Origin: Syngnathus acus
Lineage: Eukaryota; Chordata; Actinopteri; Syngnathiformes; Syngnathidae
Length of the DNA stretch: 64,000 nt
NCBI RefSeq assembly: GCF_901709675.1
Contig: NC_051090.1
Location: 9,376,842 to 9,440,841, forward strand
Reading direction: 5' to 3'
Position 1 is the first letter of the stretch, and every line of letters begins with the position of its first letter. The position numbers were made by a program, and so were the translations under genes. Of this stretch, positions 1 to 18,448 are shown piece after piece. Under the pieces are notes generated by a model. The model saw nothing but the letters and a program-made list of their open reading frames with translations, was not told the origin of the DNA and searched no databases.

Positions 1-1319
1 AAAAACACCGTCTTATATTCGGGCCAATCCGGTATTTTGTTTTGGTGAGGTAGATTTGCAAGCTATTTTAATCCATTCTAATAGTTGGGTGTGGATTGAT
101 TGTTTATTCAGACTAATATTGATTGACTTGAGGAGTCAGAGATACGTAAATCATGCTGGTTTTTTTAATCGGAAGCTGCGACGGGCATGTCATTGTTTTT
201 TTGTTTTTTATCTCGTGATGGATAAGTCATTTACATAAAAAACATTTGAAACAACATTGCAGTAAGTTCTGCAATTAGCTGCGATGAAACTTGAGGGTAG
301 TCAGATATCAGTAACACATTTTGGTCATTATTTTATCACAGGAAACTAAATTATTAGAAAACTGGTCGAATGTTTGACAGGTTCTTTTTACATTCTTAAA
401 AAAAAAAAAGAAATTCAAGAAAAAATATATAATTGAAAAATATACTGGACTTTCAAGTGCATCCGATTATTTATTAATACTTACAATTAGCATTATTATT
501 ATTTCGCAAGCAATTGTGTACTTTGATAGGCTCCCTCGTAACTCACATGTAGTTAAAAATGTGAAATAAATGAATGATAATCTTAAAGACTCACCGTTCT
601 TGGGTAACAGCTTATGGAGTTTGTCAGTTGGAATGTGTGATCATCTGAACAGCTGCTCTCAAGTGTGCTTGTCTAGGTTCCCAATGCTGCAAGCCCTTAG
701 AGAGAGGTTGGTCAACCCATTATAAAGCAACCCCGAGGATGTTTAAACTTTTTTCCTGTTTCCATGTCCATGTAAATTAAACTATTCAACAAAGGCAAAA
801 CCAACAGTCTTTTAATACATGCTATTACTGAGTGTGAACAAGTGTAAAATATTGAGAGATGACACTGTAACTTTATATATACAGTACATAAAATATTTGC
901 TGAATGTTTTCCCTAGATAAACATGATTAAGGTGTATTTATTTTGTATTTTGGTCATTTAGTTCCTTGTCACTAAGTGACTTCATCCATGTTCATGTTGT
1001 TAAAGTGAATTTCATTGCATGATTAACATTGGTGTATTTATTTATTCGGGTCTTTTGGCTCATTGTCACGAAGTGACTTCATCCTTGTTATTTATGTTTT
1101 AGAAGTAAATTTAATTGCTCCTGCTTTCTGGATTTTGAATTTAGAAAATAAAAAATAAATAAATCAATAAAATACATTTATTTTCTTTCTATTTTCCATT
1201 TTTAGCCAAAAAGATGAGAAGCTCTGTGGGAGTTTTGCATTCCCCAACATTTGTGGGCCAAACAGTAGGAATATATATACCTATAGTTTACAAAGCCAAA
1301 GAACAGGCTAGCTTGATGC
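1..1319. other. AT-rich intergenic DNA, no gene seen
   Basis: The stretch is AT-rich, with short A and T runs and scattered TTTATT/AATAAA words. Open frames are short and show no recognisable protein motif. Two similar segments near 926-975 and 1025-1085 both carry 'GGTGTATTTATTT' followed by a 'cattGTCACgAAGTGACTTCATCC'-like block in two pieces, which suggests a local imperfect duplication of about 105 bp. I see no RNA gene or promoter that can be supported. Confidence 0.6.
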
Positions 1320-1327
1320 GCATCGAA

Positions 1328-2470
1328 CACGTGTCAAACTCAAGGCCCGGGGGCCAGATACGGCCCGCCACATCATTTTATGTGGCCCGCGAAGACAAAT
1401 TGGGCATCAAATTCATGTCATTACTAGAATTGCAAATTGTCTTCACTTTTAATAGTATCTTTTTTTTTAAATATTTGACCAGTTTTTACTCGTCTGATTT
1501 GAAAACGAGTTATTTGTCAGTTTGTTTTGTAGCTTTTACTGTATATAATATGAGGTGCTCATACATTTATTTGGGTTGACAGTCATAATGGCCCTCTGAA
1601 AGAAGCTATGACTACAATGCGGCCCGCGAAAAAAATTAGTTTGTGTTGGAATAATTGTTTTTGCAGAAGTGCTGGTCAGCCTGAACCGGAGGCCTCATGT
1701 TTGCTTAAATAAAGATCTCTGTCTGGCTCCGAGGAGTTCTTAGACTCCCTTCCTTTCTTATCTGTGAGAGGCCCTCACTAGTTCTGAACAGAACACCTTT
1801 GTTCTTTGTTTAGTTCGAGAGAAGTTCTTTCTCTTTTAAACCTTGTAGTTTCTATTCATAAATTGTTGTTAACCGCGACAGTTTTTATTTGATATAAAAT
1901 GTTACAGAAAAGACATACGTAGTTGCACATAAGTTATCCTATATTTACTCAATGTTTGTATAAGTAGACTTAATGCAAGTTATCTCACATTTACTTAACG
2001 TTTGTTGGAGTGTATGCACGAGAGGTATCTGATTATTTACTCATTATTATTATTGTGTGATACTTCGCATGAAAGTCTAGAACATTGTTTTACAGGGACA
2101 CGGCACCCAGCACGTTTGGAGATGGCAGCCTAAGACGAGGCTGCCAACCAACTAAGGACAGACTCTGCATTGCTGGGGTCACGAATCGGCCAAGGCCTTG
2201 CACCACACAACATCCTTTAGTTTGCTAATCAGCGTTGCTACAGCCACAATCTCCCCTCGCTTTAGCGTAGCAACGCCTTTTGTAACCAGGGCAACCCAAA
2301 ATAAAAAAAGGAGATAGCGGAAGAGGAGCTCAGAATTGGTGGAGGTCTGTAACTGGGCCATCTACGTAATTCTCCTCGCGAGCAAAAGAAATACTGGTTG
2401 TCTTCTCCTCTTCTTTCAGTGTGTAAAATAATGTCTGATGGTACTTAGACCTGACAGTTTGACACCCCTG
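1328..2470. mobile_element. hAT-like non-autonomous DNA transposon, interrupted by an LTR
   Basis: The left end reads CACGTGTCAAACT and the reverse complement of the right end reads CAGGGGTGTCAAACT, so the two ends are imperfect terminal inverted repeats. They are flanked by near-identical 8-bp direct repeats, GCATCGAA (1320-1327) and GCATAGAA (2471-2478). Eight-bp duplications are the hAT signature. The body (about 1340-1640) has the 'GGCCCGGGGGCC' and 'GTGGCCCGCGAA' blocks of a repeat I recognise as common in fish genomes. The original element was only about 330 bp; the rest is the LTR inserted close to its right end. No transposase is encoded. Confidence 0.75.
1644..2456 (+). mobile_element. 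Solo LTR of an endogenous retrovirus-like element
   Basis: An 813-bp insertion starts TGTTGG and ends CTGACA (TG...CA termini). It is flanked by a perfect 5-bp duplication, GTTTG (1639-1643 and 2457-2461). Removing it joins 'AAAATTA' to 'GTTTGACACCCCTG' and restores the usual right end of the host hAT-like repeat. A+T-rich AATAAA words lie near 1708 and 2301, but the U3/R/U5 limits are not clear. There are no internal retroviral genes, so this is a recombined solo LTR. The plus orientation is inferred from the AATAAA words and is less certain than the boundaries. Confidence 0.7.
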
Positions 2471-2972
2471 GCATAGAAGAACAGCACTAGTAGCAACGTT
2501 CATGCACTCGTACCCACCCTTCAGTGCGGAAGCTGAATCCTGTCTGCGTCACCTTAACCTAAAGTTTCATAAATATTCAGCAAAACTAAATACTGTACTA
2601 TATGATTTGGACATGTTCAAAAATGTGAGTAGATCAGTAAAAATATAAAATGGTTACTGCTAGTGTTGCTTATCTGGAAGATTTGCATATGTTAACATAT
2701 GAGTGTGTTTAGTTTTTCTGGTGTATTTAGTTTTTCTGGTCTGTTGGATTCTCATTTATTAGATTAAACATGTGCCTTGGTATCGTGATGACTTTGTTTC
2801 CACCCGGACTCTGAGTTTGTCTGGAGGATACCTTTCACAACTTCCACAAATAATTTAACAAAACATGGAAAACAGTACTCCCCCAAAAAAACGTATACAC
2901 TGCCACGCTCCTGATGAGAAAAGTAAAAACCAAAGAACACAAAGCCAAAACCAAGTGACTTGATATTGTTGC

Positions 2973-3062
2973 GCTGGCCTTCTGTTACCAAACGGACTCA
3001 GAATTTGTCTAGTGGATATCCACTAGACAAATTCTGAGTCCGTTTGGTAACAGAAGGCCAGC
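2973..3062. repeat. Perfect 90-bp palindrome (45-bp arms, no spacer)
   Basis: The arm 2973-3017 and the arm 3018-3062 are exact reverse complements, with the centre at AGTGGAT|ATCCACT. Pairing stops at 2972/3063. A related direct copy of part of the left arm (CGGACTCTGAG TTTGTCTGGAGGATA) lies at 2801-2826, so a local duplication and an inversion are both involved. It encodes no protein and could extrude as a cruciform. Confidence 0.95.
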
Positions 3063-4298
3063 ATTTATCCGATAATGAATCATGTAATAACAACTGCCAC
3101 AAATAATTCAACAACACGCATGCACGCTCTGGATGAGGCAGTTTGCAACACCCAAAACTGACAACAAAAACAAAACTGCTAGCTGTAACTTCACCAAGCC
3201 TAATCTAATGGAGATGCTCTTGGAGTAAAAAGGTAGACTATAATTGAGATGGTAATCAAGCACAAAACTGATGAGAAATACAGTAGCTCTAAAAGTAACA
3301 TTTGAGATACAACCAGTGAAATGTTTGCACTTCAGAAAACACATTTGTTGCTGTGACAGGAAACTTCTGAGAACCTCTGTGCTGAACGGGGAAACCACAG
3401 CGGTCGATTACTTCTGTTTTCCGGTTCGACAGTAATTTCATTCATCCACGGAACAAAATTTTCATACAGTGGTTGTAAATAAAACATGAATATGATCAGG
3501 ATTACACCACAAATCTATCTGAAATTACGATAAAAATAAGAAAAAATGAGATAGAAACTACTTCAAAATTCAATTTACATTCAGAACGGGGAAATAAAAA
3601 AGAGCTTCTGATCACATGACGTCTGCTCGTCTAGAACAGGAAAACCAAAAACTTCCTGCCAACTCAGACACACACAGGCAAATAAAGAAAAGAAATCCGT
3701 GAGCAAATTATGAACCTTAGGACCTCTGCCATACACATGTAAAGGTAAAATACACTTTGTTTTATCCTTATTGTTTTTGTGTTTTATGTTTATGAAGAAA
3801 AAGGGATGGTCTGCTTAATTGACACCTACATTTTATTTATTCATCAATTTGTTTCACAGTATTTGAAATATGTGGGAATTTGAATTTTGCATGGGTATTA
3901 CATTAATCACATGAAAGAAATCACAAGTGTGGCATTAAATATTCTTATAATTATTTATAGTGGAATATTTTGAAGATGCCTTATTGTGTTACATAACGTG
4001 ATAGAATGATGCTAAGGAAAATACATATGTAATACATATGCATCATACAGCGGTTCTAATTCAAAAAAGTCACTGATTTCGTCAGATTAAATAGAATTCA
4101 CCAAAGATATTCATTTATTTGTTTTTCTAGACATGAGAAATGATTGTGAAGGGAAGTACCTGCGTAAAAGAAAAAAAAAAAAGGCAACGTGGGCTGAATA
4201 TAAAGGAGCTTTTGATGACTTTCTGTGTCCACTCATATCTACAATTGTCCCCCTACTATTAGATCTTCAGTGAGTTGATTTCATCCTCAGAAGCATTC
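3063..4298. other. jak3 upstream region, no coding sequence seen
   Basis: This AT-rich region must contain the jak3 promoter and any untranslated first exon, but I cannot place either. No convincing TATA box or CpG-rich start region is visible. A 'CTACTATTAG' at 4252-4261, 38 bp before the start codon, could be an untranslated-exon acceptor. Confidence 0.4.
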
Positions 4299-11714
<7,416 letters not shown>

Positions 11715-11841
11715 GGTCATCTGTACAAGCGCTTTCCAGCAGGATCTCAATGGTTAAAACACACACAGGAAGGGAAAGTGTGGCAATAATCTTACATTTG
11801 ACTCCATTTGTTAAAAAGTTTGAGTCCTGTTACATTGTCAC

Positions 11842-11847
11842 ATTAAA
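11842..11847 (+). terminator. jak3 polyadenylation signal (ATTAAA)
   Basis: ATTAAA lies 128 bp after the jak3 stop codon and is followed by T-rich DNA. It is the first poly(A)-type hexamer after the stop codon and gives a plausible short 3' UTR. The call rests on position and hexamer only. Confidence 0.5.
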
Positions 11848-12051
11848 GTCATTTTAAGAAGACAATCTACAGATCTGGTGTCTTTAATTGGCTTCTTTTG
11901 TTAAGGAATCTGTGTCTGAATTAAAGTGGTATTATAGAAATTCACTTAAAAGTCAGAAAGTGGGAATTCTGAGGGGGGAAAAAAAGAAAAGTCAGAATCC
12001 TGTGACCCCATTTTTCTTTCTTCTTCTTCACTGGCCCTAATCCTCTTCCGT

Positions 12052-12133
12052 AAATCCGGGACATCCCGGATTTTTTTTTTTTTTTTTTTTCAGGACAGAC
12101 CATGAAAATCCGGGCCAATCAGGAAAATCCGGG
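12052..12133. repeat. Cluster of AAATCCGGG motifs with a T20 tract
   Basis: AAATCCGGGA-CA-TCCCGGATTT (12052-12073) is an almost perfect palindrome that runs into about 20 T residues. Direct copies of AAATCCGGG follow at 12106-12114 and 12125-12133. The cluster ends about 40 bp before the ETS-like promoter motif of ZNF-A. It may be a decayed repeat end or a binding-site cluster. Confidence 0.6.
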
Positions 12134-12172
12134 ACAGACGGCAACACAACGCGCAACCACCAGCCGAAGAAG

Positions 12173-12242
12173 AAAAAGGCGGAAGTTAGCGCCACATCGC
12201 TAAACGGAGGACGGCCAATGGGACTTGGTCTGGTGTAGAAAA
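12173..12242 (+). promoter_or_regulatory. Proximal promoter/leader of ZNF-A with ETS-like site and short uORF
   Basis: AAAAAGGCGGAAGTTAGC (12173-12190) carries an ETS-type GCGGAAGT core and is repeated before the paralogous ZNF-B gene at the same distance, about 60 bp from the ATG. A 6-codon uORF (12218-12238) ends four bases before the ZNF-A start. No TATA box is evident. The start site is not known. Confidence 0.55.
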
Positions 12243-14935
12243 ATGTGTAAAGTCAGAATCCTGCGCGAGCTGGTCAAGCACCGATTAAACGTGGCAATCG
12301 AGGAGATATTTGAACTGCTTGACCAAACCCTCGGGGAGTACGAGGAGGAACTTTGCCGAACTAAAGCGGAGAACGTGCGACAACGCGAACTACTGGACAC
12401 TGTTCTCAACCCCCAAGTCGCAGTACACGCAACAGGTTTGCGCAAATATGGTTCAATGTGAACAATGTATTTTCTTAGCAAACAGTCCCCGTAGCTTGTA
12501 TATATTGGTACGAATTAGTTTCAGTCCGCCATTGCTCGCTAGCCTCCATCTTGACTGGCGCTACCTGCTTTTACGGTCAGCTTTAGGAAAGGATGCACTC
12601 ATTTCCGACAGAGACGTGCAAAATATCACGCCATCTTGGTATGTGCGTAAAATGTCAAAGGTTATTTTAAATGAAATCACAAAAGAGCATTATCAGACAG
12701 GTCTATTAATGACGATTCCAATTTTGAACAGAAAAAAGACATTCAAGTCTCCTTTAAGTAATATAACATTGAGTAAATATGAATATAATAAAAGCCAAAT
12801 AATATTTATTATTGCCAAGTGAACAGGGCACATGCTCATTTGCTTAAACAGGAAAACCAATCGACCACATGACAACTCATAATTAGTAAACCTCATAATA
12901 TAGCACCCTTGATTCAAGATACTACTGTATTGATTTCTTTCATGATGAGACTGTTACAGTACCTTAGATGACATGTGACAAGTATGAGAAAACCCTCAAA
13001 TCTATTCATTTGTCATGTCTTTTATGCTGTGCAGAGATCCAGCAGGTGTTGGTGCAGAGTCAAGAGGCAGCCACCGAAGGGGGCGAGCTTTCACGGCCCC
13101 CATGCATTAAGGAGGAAGCGTGGAGTAGTCAGGATGGGAAGCAGCTTCAACGGCAGCAGGAGGAGGCTGATGTCAGGGCATTCATGCTGCCTGTCGGCGT
13201 GCCTGTAAAGAGTGAAGATTATAGCCCTGAATCTCAGCAGCTTCATGGTGGGCAAAGTGAACAGAACAGAGAAGCTGACACTCCACTGTCAGATACGGAC
13301 GAGGTGATGTCACAGTCATCCGATACGGACCACCCAGAGAGCGCCAAAGAAACTTTGGCAAAGAACTCCCAAGGCGATGCAACGCATCACACAGACAACA
13401 AACAATTCAAGTGCTCCGAATGCGGCAAAACGTTTACACACAAAGGAAGTTTAAAAATCCACATGATCAAGCACACCGGAGAGAAACATTTTGCTTGCTC
13501 CTGCTGCTCCAAAACCTTCTACTTGAAGCATCACATGAACCGACACATGCGAATACACACGGGGGAGCATCCCTACTCCTGCTCGGTTTGCGCTAAAGGA
13601 TTCCGAGATAAGTACAAGCTCATCAACCACATGAGGACGCACGTGGCCGAGAAACCTTTTGCATGCTCACTTTGTATGAAACAATTCTCCAGTCGGGAAT
13701 GTCTGGCCTTGCACGTGTCGACCCACGCGGAGGAGAACCCAAATGCCTCCAGTAGGTCCGATCAGAGTCAGTCACAAGTAGTGAGCAACTTTGCTCCGCT
13801 TTCAGATCCGGATGACAAAGACACAATGGCTCAGTTTTCTGATATGGATCGCAGCGACGACGGCCAAGAGGCGGATAAGAAGTCCGACGGCGACGACGAA
13901 AACAGTAACTTCATCTGCTCCGAATGCGGGAAAACCTTTGACCACAAGGGGCATTTCAACAGACACATGATCACGCACACTGGGGAGAAACCTTTCAGCT
14001 GTTCGTTTTGTGCCAAACGCTTCACCCGCAAATCTGATCTGAAGGTGCACATGCAAATCAAGCACACAGGTGACAAGCCTTTCAAATGTACTGTCTGTGC
14101 CAAAACCTTCCCCATCAATAGATATTTGATCACGCATATGAGGAAGCACGACGCCCACCTCCCATTTAGCTGCTCAGCATGCGGGAAGGGTTTCTCCGCC
14201 AAAGAAGAATTTGAAACGCACACCGCCACAGAGGCCGAATGCGGCGGATCGCAAGCGGACGACACGCCGCTGCACTCTTCGGATACGGACCACAAAAAGA
14301 ACTCTAAATGTGCCCCTGCACAACACGCAGGCTTCATCTGCTCCGAATGCGGCAAGTCCTTCGTCCAGAAGGCCACGTTGAACCGGCACATGCGAATCCA
14401 CACCGGGGAGAAACCTTTCGGCTGCGCCGTTTGCAGCAAGCGCTTCTCCCGAAACGGAGATTTGACCATCCACATGAGAACACACTCGGCAGAAAGACCC
14501 TTCAACTGCACCCTGTGTAGCGAATCCTTCTCCCTCAAGCACTACTTGAACGTGCACATGAAACGACACTTTGCCGACAAGCCTTTTGCTTGCTCCGCGT
14601 GCACCAAACACTTCAACACCAAGGCACACCTGAAGACACACATGAAGCGACACACGGGGGAGAAACCCTTCAGCTGCGAGGTGTGCGGCCGCTGCTTCTT
14701 CTGCAAGCGTGACGTCAGGACGCACATGAGGACGCACACGGGGGAGAAACCCTTCACCTGTCCCGTGTGCAATAAAGGCTTCTCCACCAAGACGTACGTC
14801 TCCATGCATATGAGAACGCACACCGGCGAGAGACTCTTCAGCTGCGACGCCTGTCATAAAAGATTCACTTTTAAGACACAAGTCTACAGTCACGTGTGTA
14901 CCGGATATAAAAACGGCAATAACAACACGCCGTGA
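12243..14935 (+). CDS. C2H2 zinc-finger protein A (teleost multi-finger family)
   Basis: Exons 12243-12435 and 13035-14935 join in phase 1, giving 697 aa. Exon 1 encodes a short, charged, helical N-terminus beginning MCKVRILRELVKHRL; this leader is typical of a large teleost zinc-finger family. Exon 2 opens with an acidic, Glu/Ser-rich linker followed by about 15 C2H2 fingers in three groups, separated by acidic linkers with 'SDTDH' motifs. Most fingers have TGEKPF-type linkers. Finger 8 (near 14170-14240) has lost normal His spacing, and the last finger is C2HC. No KRAB or BTB domain is seen. The likely role is sequence-specific nuclear DNA binding; targets cannot be inferred. I chose ATG 12243 because the same MCKV start opens the neighbouring paralogue. 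Confidence 0.87.
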
Positions 14936-15098
14936 CTTTAAACAGCATAGCAGACTGAATGTTAAGTTGTTTCATGTCTTGTTGTGTTTTGTGTTTGACT
15001 ATGGAGAATAATTTCTTGCCAAAACCAGACTGGCGGAAAAAAAAAAGGGTAATTATGTCATTACGTTACTGACGTTAAAACACAGCCTGTGCAGCTAT

Positions 15099-15453
15099 CC
15101 ATCCATCCATCCATTTTCTGTACCGCTGTATCCCCACGGGGGTCGCGGGCTTGCTGGAGCCTATCCCAGCTGTCATCGGGCAGTAGGCGGGGGACACCCT
15201 GAACCGGTTGCCAGCCAATCGCAGGGCACACAGAGACGAACAACCATCCGCACACGCACTCACACCTAGGGGCAATTTGGAGCGCTCAATCAGCCTACCA
15301 AGCATGTTTTTGGGGATGTGGGAGGAAACCGGAGGGCCCGGAGAAAACCCACGCGGACACGGGGAGAACATGCAATCTCCACACAGGGAGGGCCGGAGGT
15401 GGAATCGAACCCGCACCCTCCGTACTGTGAGGCGGACGTGCTAGCCAGTGCGC
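15099..15453 (-). mobile_element. tRNA-derived SINE with perfect 13-bp target-site duplication
   Basis: CCTGTGCAGCTAT occurs at 15086-15098 and again at 15454-15466, bracketing a 355-bp element. Read on the minus strand, it starts GCGCACTGGCTAGC, has an exact RNA polymerase III box B (GGTTCGATTCC, plus-strand 15401-15411) about 50 nt in, and ends in a (ATGG)n tail. This is the plan of a tRNA-derived SINE of a family abundant in percomorph fish. Box A is weak. It sits between the two zinc-finger genes and postdates or accompanies their duplication. Confidence 0.88.
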
Positions 15454-15879
15454 CCTGTGCAGCTATTTTTTTTTTTATTACGCTCACATCCTCGATCTAC
15501 TTAAAGAATTTGAAAAGAATACAGTTGTGTTTGATAATGATCACATTTTGCATGTGTTTTTACATAATATTCAGGTTTTAAATGATAGTTTTCATGGCTT
15601 AACATCATTATGTTAAAACGTGGAATGTCTGTTGAAACATAACTAATGTAATAACGTGATATGGAACTTTTTTGTATGTCACCAATACGCATGCGTAGCG
15701 AAACAATCTAACACGCTATTACAATTTAAAACAACGTCAGGATCGATCAAGCACTATTTGTCGAAACACTACAATAAACACCAAATTTAAAAACTTTGGT
15801 TTTTGGTGGTCTAAATGCGGCAAAGCGTTTAGATTCTAAATCAATCCAAAAGAGAGCAGCAAACAGCTGCCGTGGATCT

Positions 15880-15924
15880 TAACTTCCGCCCAACTAACAC
15901 CGAAGAAGAAAAAGGCGGAAGTTA
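15880..15924. promoter_or_regulatory. ZNF-B promoter: two facing ETS-like sites
   Basis: TAACTTCCGCC (15880-15890) and GGCGGAAGTTA (15914-15924) form an exact 11-bp inverted repeat with a 23-bp spacer, giving two opposed GCGGAAGT cores. The right-hand site and the following sequence down to the ATG are similar to the ZNF-A leader. The start codon is 52 bp downstream. Confidence 0.55.
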
Positions 15925-15976
15925 GCTTCGCATCGGCGAGCGGAGCACGGCTATCGGGATTTGGGCAGTGTGGAAA

Positions 15977-18448
15977 ATGTGTAAAGTCAGGATGCTGCGA
16001 GAGCTGGTGAAGCAGCGACTAAACGTGGCCGTTGAGGAGATCTTCCAACTGCTCGAGAGAACCATCGCCGACTACGAAGAGGAACTTTGTCGAACCAAAG
16101 AGGAGAACGAGCGGCAACGCGAACTACTGGACGCTGTTCTCAAGCCACAAGTTGGACTACACACGTCTGGTTCGTTCTCGAGTTCATCTTTCATGTCCGA
16201 CAATAACTATTTGCTGAATTGTCTATTTAATATTATAATTATTTTCCTTTAGCCGGATGTAGTTGGCGTTAGCAACCACAATTTTGGCTTGCGTGTCTGC
16301 ATTACGGTATTTTCAGTGGCGTTTTTTAACAGAAACTACTCCAGTAAAATTTAAGTCGTCCTGTGTTAAAAATTAATCATTTGATGTTGTGCAGCCGGAA
16401 AGTATTTCCCTTTTCAAATGACTTTTTCCACATTTACCTTCGACTAAAATGATGACAGCCAAATTCCCCTAAAAATGAATAAATTCACATTATCGTTGAT
16501 GTTTTTATGTTTTTCAGACATACGGCAAGTGTTGGTGGAGCGTAAAGAAGAGCAGCAGGAGGAGCCAACAGAGCTCTTTCGTGTTAAAGAAGAAGACGAG
16601 GATGAGGAGGAGGATGAGTGGACCAGCTTTGCCGTCAAGAGCGAAGACGATGGCGTTCAACGCAGCGAGGAGAGCCAAGGAGGCACAAGCTTGGAAATTG
16701 AAGCAAAAGCCGATACACAACAAGCGAACACCCGCTTTGCTCCACTATTAGACGCTGACGACGCCTTCTTCGCCTCTTCTGACACCAAGCACAGCGACGA
16801 CGCCAGCGAACCTTCGGACCCTAAAAGTGACAACAGCCCATTAACCTGCACTGAATGCGGCAAAACGGTTGCCAATCATTTAAACACATGCATGAGAACT
16901 CACAGCGGCCGGAAACCGTTTGCGTGTTCATTTTGCTGCAAAAGCTTCACCAGGAAGTCCGATTTGAAGGTGCACATGCAGATCAAACACACAGGCGAGA
17001 ATCCTTTCAGCTGTGACATTTGTGCTAAAATGTTCCCCGTCAAGAAATACTTGATGATTCACATGAGGACGCACTCTCTGGAGAAACCTTTTGCTTGCTT
17101 GACTTACGCGCAAAGTTTTGCTATCAAAGGCGAATTGGAAGCGCGTGGCGCATCACAAGCGGATATCGTTGTGTCGCACTCCTCCGAGACGGACTCGAAC
17201 CCCAGGTCCTTTAAAGGCGACCCGGCGCAGCCCGCCGACAACCGAGGTGGCACAAGGTTGGAAATTGAAGCTAAAGTCGATGCACAACCGTCAAACGCCT
17301 GCTTCGTTTCACTATCGGAAGCCGAGGATGCCATTTCCACCTCTTCCGAGCGCAGCGACTATGCCAAAGAACTTTCGGACCTTAAAGGTGACAGCAAACC
17401 GTTAATCTGCACGGAATGCGGCAAAGCGTTTATCCAGAGGGGAAATTTAAACAGACATATGAGAACGCACAACGGCGAGAAACCGTTTGCGTGTTCGTTT
17501 TGCAGCAAAAGCTTCACCAGGAAGTCTGATTTGAAGGTGCACGTGCAGGCCAAACACACGGGCGAGAAGCCTTTCAACTGTGACATCTGCGCTAAAAAAT
17601 TCCCCGTCAAGAAATACTTGATGATTCACATGAGGACGCACTCTCTGGATAAATATTTCGTTTGCTCGACTTGCGATAAAAATTTTGCCACCAAAGTTGA
17701 ACTGGAAGCGCACGGCGAGCGTTGCGGCGCACCACAAGCGGAGGTTACAGCCGCTGCGTCGCACTCCTCCGAGACGGACCCAACCCCAAAGCCCCCCAAA
17801 GGCGACTCGACGCAGCCTGCTGACAACGCGCAGTTCATCTGCGCCGAATGCGGCAAAACATTCAGCCTGAAGGGAACGTTGAAGCGACATATGCGCACAC
17901 ACACCGGGGAGAAACCCTTCAGTTGCACCGTGTGCGCCAAAAGCTTCTCCACTAAGTCGGACATGAAGACGCACATGGCGACGCACTCGGGCCAGAAGCC
18001 CTTTGGCTGCACCATTTGCGGCGAGACCTTCTCGCTCAAACAGTACTTGAAGATCCACATGAAGCGCCACTTTGCCGACAAGCCTTTCAGCTGCACGGTG
18101 TGCGCCAAGCGCTTCTTCACCAAGGCGCACCTGAAGACGCACATGAGGACACACACAGGGGAGAAACCTTTCAGCTGCGAGGTGTGCGGACGCTGCTTCT
18201 TCTGCAAGCGCGACGTCAGGACACACATGAGGACGCACACCGGGGAGAAACCCTTCACCTGCCCCACCTGCAATAAAGGCTTCTCCACCAAAGCCTACGT
18301 CACCATGCACATGAGGACGCACACTGGCGAGAGACTCTTCAGCTGTGACGTCTGTCATAAAAGATTCACCTTCAAGACACAAGTTAACAGCCACGTGTGT
18401 ACCGGCCAGAAAAACAGCCGGAAAGACTCGGCGGCGCTTCAGAAATAA
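15977..18448 (+). CDS. C2H2 zinc-finger protein B, tandem paralogue of ZNF-A
   Basis: Exons 15977-16169 (193 bp, the same length as ZNF-A exon 1) and 16518-18448 join in phase 1, giving 707 aa. The start MCKVRMLRELVKQRL and the last seven fingers closely match ZNF-A. Exon 2 contains an internal duplication: 16679-17242 and 17246-17827 each encode an acidic linker (LEIEAK motif) plus four fingers. In the first copy, finger 1 has lost its first histidine position, and finger 4 (near 17090-17145) has lost one cysteine and both histidines; the second copy is mostly intact. Seven canonical fingers and a terminal C2HC finger follow. This is a probable nuclear DNA-binding protein with unknown targets. 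Confidence 0.87.

Noticed and set aside
3365-3373. TTCTGAGAA, a STAT/GAS-type site upstream of jak3
   Set aside because: It fits TTCNNNGAA exactly, but such 6-base cores are expected many times by chance in 64 kb, and it is 0.9 kb from the start codon with no supporting cluster.
13831-14893. Long open frames of 235-239 codons on the minus strand opposite ZNF-A
   Set aside because: They are antisense shadows of repeated zinc-finger codons; no family motif and no independent start or splice evidence.
17447-18394. A 315-codon minus-strand open frame opposite ZNF-B
   Set aside because: Same cause: finger periodicity keeps the antisense frame open. The predicted protein has no recognisable domain.
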